Positions 47,576 to 58,126 of a stretch of 64,000 bases of DNA are shown in pieces. A model generated the notes under the pieces. The model saw nothing but the letters and a program-made list of their open reading frames with translations. It had not been told where the DNA came from and did not search any database. Source of the stretch: Prostheceraeus crozeri (taxonomy: Eukaryota; Platyhelminthes; Polycladida; Euryleptidae); contig CAJQUW010006311.1 of NCBI GenBank assembly GCA_907163375.1, positions 51,699 to 115,698 on the forward strand, given 5' to 3'. The position numbers and the translations under genes were made by a program. Position 1 is the first letter of the stretch. Every line of letters begins with the position of its first letter.

Positions 47576-48436
47576 GTCAAGATGCTGCTATTGGCTGATT
47601 GCAAGTACGCGTGTGTGTATTTCACCTGCGATAAAACCATAGCAATTGTAGATATGAACGACACAAATTTCTCTCAAAAACATTTTGATCTGATAAATGC
47701 TGGTGATCGTCAAATATCTCTTGATACAAAATATGGTGGTAAAGTATATGAGTCTTTACTACTACAAATAGGTAAAAGTGTTATTGACTTGGAGGTGACT
47801 GAAGAACGTTGCATTGACTTAATGACAAAAAAGAACAAACGCATCACAGACCTATTGATAAGAATACCGATTATACATAGTGGTAAAAGGATGGCGTATG
47901 AACCTTTGAACGTTATCAATACCAGCGTTAGTGAAAGTGAGAACGAGCCTCCCAAAAAAATCAAATCAGATATACGTCAATAGAAAATCAGAGGAAAGGT
48001 AATTATGCTAATAATGAAAGGAGAAGCCAAAAATCCGGCATAACTCTAAACGAACCTTCGGTAGAGCTACCACCCATCGATGAAATTGTCAACTCAAACT
48101 TAGAAACTGATATTTCGCAGGCTAGTCAACCTTCATATAGTGCATCAGCCGCTTCACCAAATCGTCCTACTTTTAAGAAGAAGCTTAATTTTGAACAGTT
48201 CGTAGTACAAAAGTTGAACATATTGTGTGTCACTAACATCTCTTCATAAGAAAAATGAGGAACTTCTAAGTCAACAAAGAGCAATGATGGAGATGCTTAT
48301 GCAAGCCAATTTACGAACAGGATCAACTGAAGCAGCAGTGGCAACATTCAGTAACAGCTTGCCTGCTACATCTGTGGATGAACTCCTTCAACTTGAGTCT
48401 GATATTCGTGGAACTCAGCGCTTGTTCCTGGATCTG
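47576..48436 (+). pseudogene. DUF4806-type second gene of the CACTA-like element, exons 1-2
   Basis: The acceptor at 47575 leads to MLLLADCKYACVYFTCDKTI, typical of the N-terminal beta module of DUF4806 proteins, and stays open to 47983 with a basic KKIKSDIRQ end. Two frame changes (near 47.98 and 48.22 kb) join this to a Ser/Pro-rich linker and MMEMLMQANLRTGSTE, then NSLPATSVDELLQLESDI, the start of DUF4806, closed by a donor GTGAGT at 48437. Confidence 0.7.
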
Positions 48437-49850
48437 GTGAGTACATGATAGAAAAGATAATGTTTTTTAGTATTCGTTTTATTATTTATGTTGAAAAGGT
48501 TTTTAAGAAAACGAATGAAAGGGTTGAAGAAAAAATGTGTCACATTCCTCTATTTACGGTCGTGTTTTTTCTCATAAGTTCTCAACTCACAATCGATCAT
48601 TACAAAGGCGCAAGTGTGCACATAAATATTCAGCGATCAAAATAAGTGTAAGCATGGAATCTCTAGCAGCTTGTTTTTAACTGTAATGTCAATCATTCAT
48701 CGTTTTATTGAAGTAAATGTGCTCAACAAATCTACCGACAGACTGGTTCAATAATCTGGTATGATATTGATATTTCATCGTTTAAAATACATGATCATAT
48801 ACTGTGTGAAGAGACATTGGATCATTAACTAAAAAGTAGGCCTATGATAAATTAGGAACACAAGTATTTCTAAAATGTTCTGTAAATTGCCATCTTCAAA
48901 AGGAATCTAAAGAAAGTATTAGAGAAACTTCGATTACTCATTTTTCATGATCATAATGGGACTTATTGTGGAAGTATCTCAAAATGCAAGTGATAGCTCT
49001 TCAATTTTCAAAATGATTCCTAGTAATCCACAGCGTTGTACTTTTCAACTTTTCAGTAACAATGCGGTGGTTATTGAGAAGTTTTATAAGTAAAATTGTG
49101 CATTTCGCCCAGATAAAATTCAGCTTGAAAATAACATATTGATTTTGAAAAATGGATTTGATTTGATCATAACTGATCATTGATTAGAAAGAGATAATTA
49201 TAATATATAGTGAGTGCTCGCAATTGCGAAAAACTAGTGCCATATAAGCCTCGATCTCATTCGATTCTGTAGAGTCATTCGGAATTTCGTGAAGCTGAGA
49301 AAAGTTGGAAATTATAGTTGTGACTTAGCCATTGTCCGATTAAAGTCAATTCTATTGCTGCCAGTCCTGAATAAATTTCGCTTTGCTAAGCAAATATGCA
49401 GCAAAGCTTCTACAGCATGTAACTTTATTGTCCAGTTATTACTTGCATAATGTTGAAGTATACAACTAATTTAGTTTAATTTTTAAGTCCGGTAAAATCT
49501 TATCGGATTTGAAATGTTTAAATCGGGTGCATCCCCCATTTGTTATACATGTAGATTATATCATCAATGAATTTTTATTTCCCCTAAATCCTTTAAATGA
49601 CATTCTCATTCAATCATGCATGATGCTATGAAACGCGAATCATATAAACTGAATTGAAGGTAGGGTGGTTGAAATGTGATGATGGATTTCACAAATGAGT
49701 TATGGGCCCACAGTTGTTTACACGATTTCGTAGTTTTGAACAGGGATTACAAAACAAACCTAGGCGCGATTCGTTCGAAAATCTTTGTCGTCCGCAATAA
49801 TCTTCATGTATTATGTCATGAACAAGTAATCGAATGATTCTCATTTTCAG
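48437..49850 (+). other. Intron within the DUF4806 gene
   Basis: AT-rich, GT-AG bounded (GTGAGT at 48437, tcattttcag at 49850). Phases on both sides are zero. It contains one TAGGCCTA at 48837 and no other feature. Confidence 0.55.
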
Positions 49851-50007
49851 GTTACAATTTTGTCTGGCCTGGGAGGAGATGACGCTTCAAAATGTACTTT
49901 TCGTTGCGTCAGGCGAGTTGCTGTCGATGAGGTACTACGCCAATTCAATTGGGATGGTTCATGTGGCTGCTTAAAGTTTCCAAGAACAGTTGCTAATGCC
50001 ATCGTTG
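49851..50007 (+). pseudogene. DUF4806 core exon
   Basis: Reads VTILSGLGGDDASKCTFRCV then VLRQFNWDGSCGCLKFPRTV and ends at donor GTAAGT (50008). Joined to the previous exon it gives the DUF4806 order: LPATSxDELxxLE, LxGLGG, NWDGxxG. The exon itself is unbroken. In other genomes this domain accompanies similar transposases or their domesticated relatives; its molecular function is unknown. Confidence 0.75.
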
Positions 50008-50080
50008 GTAAGTAAGTCTCATTTTCCTTAGTTTATGGGTTGTAACTTCTTGCTTTGTTTATTGAGTCTCAAGATATCTG

Positions 50081-50276
50081 GGGCAATTCCATAAATAACG
50101 CACGGACGCTCTGACACATAGTCGTCATTTCTCGTCATGAAGCAATGCGACTTTATCCATGAATATTGCACCATACCATGCCAAATTAGTCTGAATATTA
50201 ATCACTTTTCAAATATTTAATAGTAGTCTCTGTAGCGCCGAAAGATGACGTCCGTGCGTTATTTACGGAATTGCCC
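50081..50276. mobile_element. MITE with 29-bp inverted ends
   Basis: The left end GGGCAATTCCATAAATAACG continues CACGGACG; the right end mirrors it (CGTCCGTGCG...GGAATTGCCC) with one mismatch. Length 196 bp, flanked by TCTG on both sides. Inserted just downstream of the DUF4806 exon. Confidence 0.85.
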
Positions 50277-50389
50277 TCTGCTGATTTTCTTCACTGTTCA
50301 TTTAGTATTGTGCTGTATAGCTTACTGCCGTTTTTTTGTGTTTTTTGCCATTTGAATCTCATGCAGGAATTTAGATACTAAATAGACCT

Positions 50390-50418
50390 CTGACGATGGC
50401 AACTTCAGATGGTCGAAA
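50390..50418 (+). repeat. Penelope-type 3' end phrase (CTGACGATGG...GGTCGAAA)
   Basis: CTGACGATGGCAACTTCAGA then TGGTCGAAATGTTAAG and an A-rich phrase (TTTTAATAAAAAAC). It matches the CTGAxGA ... GAAA spacing of degenerate hammerhead hairpins, though its stem is poor. Confidence 0.4.
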
Positions 50419-51129
50419 TGTTAAGTTTGGCCTTTTAATAAAAAACACAATCGGGACCTTATTTCATTTTGGAAATTGTAGACCAGGAGGCATTTTAAGT
50501 GAATCTTTCAAACGTTAGCCATTGAACATATGCCTTCACAGATTCTTGTGATATGTATGCAATTACTGAGAACTTTCTACCTGTTATTGCAAGTGCCCGT
50601 ATTTGATTTTTATTATTTGAATTATTACTTAACCTCTATTCTCATGATTATTGTTTCGCTACCAAGCATGTCTCGGTCGCTGACGACCATCCTCAGTAGC
50701 GTAACTATAAGCATCAGCTTATAAAATAAACATGTTATGTGTGTAGTAGTCCATAGGTTATAATATCAAAGTCACAAGTGAAAGAGATAGATTCTGTAAT
50801 TGAAAAGTACAGTATAAAACTATGCAAAATAAAGGGTTTTGAAAAGCTTAAAATTTGATGAAAATATTCTGTTTTTGTGGTTGCTCATTTAAAGTTCTAA
50901 ATCATCAACCGCATAAAATCGCAATGTCTATATCTCCGTTTTTCAAGCTTTCATTTTGCGTAGTTTTATAGATCCTTCTTTTCAGTGAAACCTATGTTAA
51001 TTTTTTATAGTTGTATGTAATATAATGGTCGTAAATAGGAAATATACCAGTAAATATGGTCCCAGATCGAAACATGCTTCGTAACGATGTATGACAAGCA
51101 TGAACACCACGACTACTTGCATTGAAGAG
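50419..51129. other. Interval with no recognised gene
   Basis: AT-rich, short frames only. Confidence 0.35.
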
Positions 51130-51170
51130 CAATTTAATTAAAGTAGTAAGCACATTGCAAAATCAAGTGC

Positions 51171-51265
51171 AAATTGTGAAAGGCTGAGTCATCAGGCTGA
51201 ACGCAAGTGCAAATTGTGAAAGGCTGAGTCATCAGGCGGCTGCAAGTGCAAAATGTGAAATGATG
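51171..51265. repeat. Short tandem repeat (GCAAGTGCAAATTGTGAAAG)
   Basis: Three copies of about 36 bp including GGCTGAGTCATCAGGC; the core TGAGTCA is also an AP-1-like site. Confidence 0.8.
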
Positions 51266-51329
51266 TGAAATGCAGTGTGAGGGACATGGCCAAGGATGTG
51301 TTGGGAGGAATGGGTCCGTGAGGAGAAAA

Positions 51330-52290
51330 CCGCCCCCCCCCAACGACTCAACTGACCAAATTGGTCGAAAAGACCAAAGTTGTTCAGAATCATGTGAAAC
51401 AAACTTCTATCAAGGTTTCAGGTTGAAATTCGTCCAAAAAATTTTTTCGAAAATTTTCACTACGGTGGTCTCGACACTTAGGATTTTTTCGTGAAAAAAA
51501 AAATTTTTCAAAATGTTGGAATGGAGCTCCGAGACCCATCCCATCGTGTTTGTCGTCAAAAGTTGGGTCGGTGAAGTGTCGGTGAAAAAACCGCCCCCCC
51601 CAATGACTCAACTGACTAAATTGGTCGAAAAGACCAAATTGGTCGAAAAGACCAAAGTTGTTCAGAATCATGTGAAACAAACTTCTATCAAGGTTTCAGG
51701 TTGAAATTCGTCCAAAAAATTTTTTCGAAAATTTTCACTACGGTGGTCTCGACACTTAGGATTTTTTCATGAAAAAAAAAATTTCAAAATGTTGGAATGG
51801 AGCTCCGAGACCCATCCCATCGTGTTTGTCGTCAAAAGTTGGGTCGGTGAAGTGTCGGTGAAAAAACCGCCCCCCCCCCCCCAACGACTCAACTGACCAA
51901 ATTGGTCGAAAAGACCAAAGTTGTTCAGAATCATGTGAAACAAACTTCTATCAAGGTTTCAGGTTGAAATTCGTCCAAAAAATTTTTTCGAAAATTTTCA
52001 CTACGGTGGTCTCGACACTTAGGATTTTTTCATGAAAAAAAAAATTTTTCAAAATGTTGGAATGGAGTTCCGAGACCCATCCCATCGTGTTTGTCGTCAA
52101 AAGTTGGGTCGGTGAAGTGTCGGTGAAAAAACCGCCCCCCCCCCAACGACTCAACTGACCAAATTGGTCGAAAAGACCAAAGTTGTTCAGAATCATGTGA
52201 AACAAACTTCTATCAAGGTTTCAGGTTGAAATTCGTCCAAAAAATTTTTTCGAAAATTTTCACTACGGTGGTCTCGACACTTAGGATTTT
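51330..52290. repeat. ~265-bp tandem array, about 3.7 copies, poly-C junctions
   Basis: The phrase GGTTTCAGGTTGAAATTCG recurs near 51414, 51692, 51955 and 52218. Each unit contains TCGACACTTAGGATTTTTTC, TGGAGCTCCGAGACCCATCC and a run of 7-14 C. Reading frames here follow from the repeat. Confidence 0.92.
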
Positions 52291-52690
52291 TTCAAGTCCA
52301 AATGTGAAATGTCGCTTTTTTTTTGCCAACTTGGACGATGAATTGTGGAGGATTGGAAGTGAATGAAGAGCTCGGGTTTCTTTTAGCGGCAAGACCGCAC
52401 TTTGTTCTCTAGGATCTCCTCTTTTCAGATGCGTGACAGGCTCCGTTTCCAAATGAGAGCCTGTTAAAAATCGAGTTTTTGTGCATTTTCCAAGATTTTG
52501 GAACTTTTTGAAAAAACGACAGAGTTTTTTCATCTCGGCTTCTGGTCATCGTAGAGGGTCGAGGGATGTCTTAAATGAAAGGGGAGAGCGAGAAAACGTG
52601 ACACTCAAAATTTGGAGTCAATCGGAGCACTAGAACCGGAGATAGACGGGTTTAAAGTTTTTGGATGATGGGTGTTACGTCATCAGCTGA
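52291..52690. other. Unique sequence upstream of the first TATA promoter
   Basis: No gene recognised. Near 52.67 kb GTTACGTCATCAGCTG combines a CRE/ATF-like site with an E-box just ahead of the TATA element. Confidence 0.4.
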
Positions 52691-52701
52691 TCGCCACACA
52701 C

Positions 52702-52709
52702 TATATAAG
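52702..52709 (+). promoter_or_regulatory. TATA-box promoter 1 (TATATAAG)
   Basis: TATATAAG with TACGTCA about 30 bp upstream and a splice-donor-like GAG|GTAGGT 49 bp downstream (52758). The arrangement mirrors promoter 2, so it may start an alternative first exon of the same gene. Confidence 0.55.
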
Positions 52710-53504
52710 CTGGGAACCGAGAGAGACTTGTCATTAAGACGAGAGCGATTGTCAGAGGTAGGTCGTCTCTCTGAGCTCCGATGATAGCTTCGGACATTCC
52801 AAATCCCCTTAGAAAATTTCATTGCTGAACTCAGCTAAGGCGTCAGACTTAGAGGTTCGCCAGGAGATGGCCTTCGTCTCCAGGCCATAAAAGACTCCAA
52901 AACTTTAAAGGCTTGTAACTTTGCTTCTACAAGTCCGTTTGACTTGATTCAAAAAAGGTTCGGTTGCTATTGACCTGCTCTAAGTGATAGACTACTTATA
53001 AAATGTTGTAAGTAGTGCTAAAAAGTTGAAAAATTTAAATTCACTAGTTTTGGAGGTTTTCTGGGGTTTTCGACCCTGCTGAATTCAACTAAGACATTTA
53101 CAAAGTTGTCAGAGGCGAGCTTCGGCTCGAGACTTGTTTCCTGATGTAAATAACTCCACCGATTTTCATGTCAAAATCGGGGCCCGGATACCAACACAGT
53201 GACATGACGCACGCTCTGTCCGCTCGAGGTTGGATTTGTGGGTCGAGGTCTTGGAGTTGGGATAAGATCCCCTCTGAGAAATGCCTGTGACGGATTCATC
53301 AGCTTAACTTGTCTTTCCTCTAAGCGAAGTTGTCTTTGTGATAGCACTGGGCGACTATCGATTCTGTCTTTGTATAGCATGGGCCTTCACGACTGATAGC
53401 CAGTAACTGTCGATGTGTTGTCCAAATTTGGTAAAAGCGTCGTTGTCAAGTTAAAAGCATGACTAAATTTAGAAAGACCAAGGCAAGGCTTTGTGTCGGG
53501 AGGG

Positions 53505-53512
53505 TATATAAG
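53505..53512 (+). promoter_or_regulatory. TATA-box promoter 2 (TATATAAG)
   Basis: TATATAAG about 260 bp upstream of the coding start. A donor GTGAGT at 53563 and a strong acceptor (ttcttctcttttcag, 53760) define a 198-bp leader intron, so transcription near 53.535 kb would give a short spliced leader. Confidence 0.65.
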
Positions 53513-53767
53513 TCACTGCTTCTCTCTAGGCTTCACTCCTGTTTCAAGTTGTAAGACGAATGGTGAGTGCTCTGTCGAAGTTTGCTATCAAACTTTGAAA
53601 TATTTAGAACTTAGGATTATTCTGTCTTAATGCAGATACAGTAATAGCTTCACATAAACGTTTTTATCAAGCTGTGACTTTAGATGAGATCCTTTAACGA
53701 TCTCCTCTTATGAGCACTAAAATGTGTCTCAATTTAACACATTATTTCTTCTCTTTTCAGTTTGAAA

Positions 53768-54950
53768 ATGACGAAGGAATGCAATAAAAAATTACAAATT
53801 TTTAAGTGTAGTTGCGGCATGCCCTTCCGCGGTGACCGTTTCAGGCGCCACGTCTTGGCGAGAGTGACGAAGGGTGAGATGAAGCATGATGATGTGTTGA
53901 TGGTGATGTATTGTGTGTGGTGTGATGTTCGTTGTAGTGCGTATGATGTCGAGTTTGTGAAGGCTCATGCCAATTGTCCTCTGCGTGTGATTGGGAAGGA
54001 AATGATGAGTCAAGTGTTGAGTGGTGAGCGGGGGAGCGCATTTGTTCAAGGCGAACCAGTACGTTCCCCAGTCGTGAATGTGGATTTGGATGATGATGAA
54101 GTGGTGAATAAAGTAAAGAGGAAGTTGATTGTTGAGAGTGATGATGATGATGACGATGAGGCTATGGAGAGCGTTGTAACGAAGAAGGGGTGTGTTGAGA
54201 GGTTGAGTGATGATGTTGAGCTTGAGCGAGCTGTCGCGTCGATTGAGCCACTGGCAAAGCCACGGGCTCAATCGTCGCCGAGAGATGAGCGTGTGATGCC
54301 TAATTGTGTTGTGAGAGTGAGTCAGTCGAGTGTGCCGAGTAAAGTGGTGTTGACGAAGAATGATGCGCTGGCGTATGGGAATGTGAGGAATGAGTGTGAC
54401 AGGTTGCAGGGAAAGTTGAATGCTGCAAAGTGTACGTTGAAAGAAGTGACTGTGGAAAGGGATCGCTTGAAGAGAGAGTCGGAGGACTTTGCGAGTGTGA
54501 AGAGAGAGTTGTTTGAGGCGAGGCAGAAGTTGGTGAATGAGAGAAAGTTGAGGGAGACGCTTGAGTCGAAGTTGGAGAGTTGTGAGAAGTCGGTCTGTCG
54601 AGAGCGTGAGTTGAAGGAAGAGGCGATGGAACGAGTGAGAGTGTTGGAGCGTCAGTTGAGTATGCAGTCGGAAGTGTCGCCTGAAACGGTCACCGCCCTT
54701 CACATTCCTGTGGTGGGCTATGTCCCGGAGCGGCCATTAATTTATGGAGATGTGACTCCTGATACATCGCAAGAATGTTTTAACTGCACGGATGTCCGAT
54801 GTTATCACATCAAAATACATCACAAGGAGGACATCCGTGTAGATTATAGGAAGCCGCACAAATTTCGTAAGTATTATGACTGGAACATAACATTGTACCA
54901 TCTTTCTCATTCTTACTTCTTTCATTGCAGGCCAACTGAAAAAGTCATAA
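53768..54950 (+). CDS. Unknown Cys/His-cluster and coiled-coil protein, spliced
   Basis: The ATG at 53768 is the first after the leader acceptor. A 64-bp intron (GTAAGT at 54867, ttcattgcag at 54930) is likely; splicing gives about 372 residues ending QLKKS, while the unspliced frame runs on to 55144. Numbering from this ATG: Cys/His cluster FKCSCGMPFRGDRFRRH (about 12-28), a C2HC cluster YCVWCDV...HANC (about 48-70), an acidic run (SDDDDDDEAM, about 125), a long coiled coil (about 210-300) and a third cluster CFNCTDVRCYH (about 340). It looks like a nuclear or DNA-binding structural protein, but I know no family for it. The middle avoids TTA, CTA and TCA codons, unlike both ends; see the 19-bp inverted repeat. 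Confidence 0.6.
53829..53847 (+). repeat. Inverted repeat arm A inside the 53.8-kb gene
   Basis: GCGGTGACCGTTTCAGGCG; it encodes GDRFRR of the first finger. Its exact inverted copy lies at 54678-54696. A hexamer CCCTTC stands at 53822-53827 outside this arm and again at 54696-54701 outside arm B. Confidence 0.95.
54678..54696 (-). repeat. Inverted repeat arm B inside the 53.8-kb gene
   Basis: Exact reverse complement of arm A. On the plus strand it encodes PETVTA; on the minus strand it encodes GGDRFRRH in the same codon register as the plus strand does at arm A. Confidence 0.95.
54787..54839. repeat. 11-bp hairpin in coding sequence
   Basis: CACGGATGTCC (54787-54797) and GGACATCCGTG (54829-54839) are perfect inverted copies around a 31-base loop. 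Confidence 0.8.
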
Positions 54951-55000
54951 GCCCACCACATCCCACGTCCCGAGAACGACCCATGGGCTCTCTTAAGGGC

Positions 55001-55103
55001 CAACCTTCTAATGCAGCTAAAGCGGTCCCAAGCCCGCCACATATCTACGGATATGGAATGCAGAGGGGAAGAAAAATGATGAATGGAATGAAGGGAGGAC
55101 ATT
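55001..55103. repeat. Block with inverted copy at 61.02-61.13 kb
   Basis: This 3' block (GTCCCAAGCCCGCCACATAT and GGATATGGAATG) recurs inverted at 61017-61131 with small indels. If the 64-bp intron is removed the block lies in the 3' untranslated part of the 53.8-kb gene. Confidence 0.8.
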
Positions 55104-55149
55104 CATGCGCCACACGCAACACAACAGACTTCTCTCTTCGCTAGTGAAC

Positions 55150-55561
55150 AAGCTCTTGTCAGTGTCATCAGAAACTAACATGTTGTACAAAGGTTTTACT
55201 GCAGCACAGGTTGATGTATAGTTAGAAAAGTTTGATCATGATGTTTTATGAAACACACATGTCATAAAATGTAAGCGTCAGTGTAGTCAACTAGTTTTTA
55301 CTACAACTCATGTTAGAGAAAGTAAAGTCTGATCATCGAAGTTGTATTCGTGAGTGTCATCAGAAAGTGTATCATGGTTTGAAAAAGCAAAGTTAGTGTA
55401 GTCAGAAACTTTATCATGTTGTATAAAGGTTTTACTGCTACACAGGTTGATGTATAGTTAGAGAGTTTGATCATTGAAGTTGTATTCGTAAGTCTAATCA
55501 GAAAGTGTATCATGTTGTACAAAGGTTTTACTGCAACACAGGTTGATGTATAGTTCGAAAA
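55150..55561. repeat. Imperfect ~125-bp repeats next to the left arm
   Basis: Phrases such as TGTACAAAGGTTTTACTGCA and CACAGGTTGATGTATAGTT with TTTGATCAT recur three to four times. Non-coding. Confidence 0.7.
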
Positions 55562-57510
55562 TTTGATCATGGCGTTTTATGAAACACAAGTGTTATGAAA
55601 TGTAGGCGTTAGTGTAGTCAAATAATATTACCGCGACACACGTTTGTGAAAATAATGTTTGATCATTGACGTTGTATGACTGACCGAACTCATCACAGCA
55701 CTAGAAAGTTTTATCGAAAAGGTTTTACTGCACAGTGTAGATTGTCTTGTAACTTACTTTCACAGCACTAGAAAGTTTTATCGAAAAGGTTTTACTACAC
55801 AGTGTAGATTGTCTTGTAACTTACTTTCACAGTGTTAGAAAGTTTTATCGAAAAGGTTTTACTGCACAGTGTAGATTGTCTTGTAACTTACTTTCACAGT
55901 GTTAGAAAGTTTTATTGTTGACAGTTTGGCAAATGTTTCCCTATTAGAAAATTCAAACTCCATGACTGTTAGATTCGCTTCATCAGGTTTACTAAAAGCA
56001 GTTTTCTACTGCAATGAGAGTTTAGAATGTTATATGAAAACAGTGTTCACCACAGCACTAGAATGTTTTTATCCTTAGTTGAGATCCGGACTGCAGTGTG
56101 TAAAATGTTTTATGTGACAGTCTTTTCACAAACGGTGAAGTGTAAATACAGAGTGAATCCATCTGTTAGGTGGTCATTAACTTTGGATGTGAAGTTAAAG
56201 CGAATCTGTGTACAGAATGAATTGAATATTAGACAACGCCTGCAAGTTTTTGACGACTTGAGTGGTTGACATCAAATCTAAGTTTAACATGTTGGATATA
56301 AAAGTGAGATGGATAGGAATAAGTGTTGAATGTTTTATAAAACCAGATGTTGTCACACACGTTGAGTGTAATTCCATGACATTGAATCGCGTGGGTTGTA
56401 AAGTCCATCATCCAAGGCTAGGCTCCTCTACGGTTGGATTTAGGGTTTTATATTACATGCGTTTAACCGTTCGTGTAGAATATGTGAAGCACATGTTCGC
56501 ATAAATGCAAATGTTGAAATAAGTTTTGTAAGAAGTCTTTGACAGGTTGTTGTGAAACTTAGCGAACGTTGAAAAAAGTTTTATGAAATGTTTCTGCAGT
56601 CACACTCGTTAGCGTACCAGCTTTACTAAATGTGTTGTTTGCCTTTATCAAATTGAATGTGTGTGTGTTTTGTAAATAAAGACAGACAGCGTGTTTGCAC
56701 TCTGCATCGACAGCATACAAGTATAGACATAACAACTTGTTGTTAGTCGAATGCATATGAGATAGGAAACATTATGTGTGAGATAAAAATCAACCTGCTA
56801 GATGAAGTGAAACACAAAAGTGTCACAACTAGTTTGCGGGAAATAAAGGAGAACTGTGACAACGTTTACACTCATCATAGACAGATGAACATACAAATCT
56901 GACATTCAAATGAAAGTCGTAAACATGAACTGCGGTGTAAGAAACTTTATGTCAACAACTTTATGTTGGTAAAACTTTCATAGATTGCAGGCGTGTTGAA
57001 AGCTGATATAAAGACCTGTAGAAACGCATAAGTCTTAGTTCAACGACTCGACCCTTGAACTCACACAATGAACACGTCTGTGTAGAAAACTCATTGGTAG
57101 GAAACAGTATTTTCTGTGCGAATGCAGACGATGTAAACATGACATTTAACATGGCTTGCAATAGTCAACATGCTGCCAATCAAAATGTTTATCATAAAAC
57201 CTATCAGTGAAAAAAAAAACCCCTCCTGTGCCCACAAAGAATCATAAGTGCTCTCTGACGCCTGTCTGTCGCACTAGCCCCTCAGCAGATAGAGTAGAAC
57301 ACAAAGATGAATGACAGCGCAGCCGGTGGGCGATCGTCTGTTGCGCTAGCCCCTCAGCAAGATAGAGTAGAACACAAGATGTTTGCTCTCTCTCTGGCGC
57401 CCGTCTGTCACATGAAACAGAGGCTATCGCATCTGTCCCAGGATGCAGGAACGTGTCGTAGCACCTGGCTGATTCCCACACAGCTCATTGCTATCGCACC
57501 GGAGAGATTA
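55562..57510 (+). repeat. Left arm of a long inverted repeat
   Basis: Pairs in reverse complement with 61925-64000. Anchor pairs: 55671 with 63884, 56082 with 63439, 57241 with 62215, 57492 with 61941. Identity is high but with many small indels. The arm includes a 65-bp tandem array (55692-55915, AGAAAGTTTTATCGAAAAGG) and a doubled CTAGCCCCTCAGCA phrase near 57.28 and 57.35 kb. The right arm reaches the window edge, so the true length is unknown. Confidence 0.92.
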
Positions 57511-57769
57511 TCGTGGGCGGCTGAAAGGATTCTCACGTTGACAATTCGTTATTGTACACTCCGCGCGCGCGCAAGAAACCATTTGCTGTTAAAGCATGGA
57601 CACTGCCGATTTGTTTAATTCTTCAATGTCTTTGCTAGCCAGTTACGAAAATGTGGTGAGAAATATAAGGGAGACGTTCACACTCATTCATCAATTACAA
57701 GTCGTTTGAAGCAACGTCTTTCGATATCGCTTTCTTTGACATGAGTCGAACCCTTGAGCTCCGCTGTGG

Positions 57770-58126
57770 ATGCAGGGGTACGTGAAGATGGGGAAAGGGG
57801 GAAAAGTCTTTCTCCTGGCTGCTTTGCAGGCAGAGAAAGGCGAAGCAATTCGCTGCCCCGTCCATCTTATTCCACATGAGCTGGTGGAGAACCCTTTATT
57901 TAGGGATATGGCGCTAGAATATCTGGCGCTGCTGAGAATTCAGCGTCGGATACTTCGAGTAATCGAAGTATTCCATCGGTCCTTCCGAGGGCCCGGTCAC
58001 CAATTCGTTGGAGGCCACCTATTAAACAAAGAAAAGTTACAGGGGGACTGTGCCACACACAACCACTGGATTCAAGGATCTCTATCTTTCTTAGAAAATG
58101 AAGAAGCTCTTATTAAATTCATCTGA
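57770..58126 (+). CDS. Doubtful 118-codon frame inside the inverted repeat loop
   Basis: An ATG-started frame (MGKGGKVFLLAALQAEKGEA) with no recognised domain. It contains a hairpin at 57949-57974 (GGATACTTCGA / TCGAAGTATTCC). It may be chance. Confidence 0.2.
   Translation: MQGYVKMGKGGKVFLLAALQAEKGEAIRCPVHLIPHELVENPLFRDMALEYLALLRIQRRILRVIEVFHRSFRGPGHQFVGGHLLNKEKLQGDCATHNHWIQGSLSFLENEEALIKFI

Noticed and set aside
53792-54703. 303-codon minus-strand frame opposite the 53.8-kb gene, as an expressed gene in its present orientation
   Set aside because: Its protein is a low-complexity run of His, Leu, Thr and Arg, expected from the mirror of a G-ending codon bias; kept only as part of the inverted-repeat finding.
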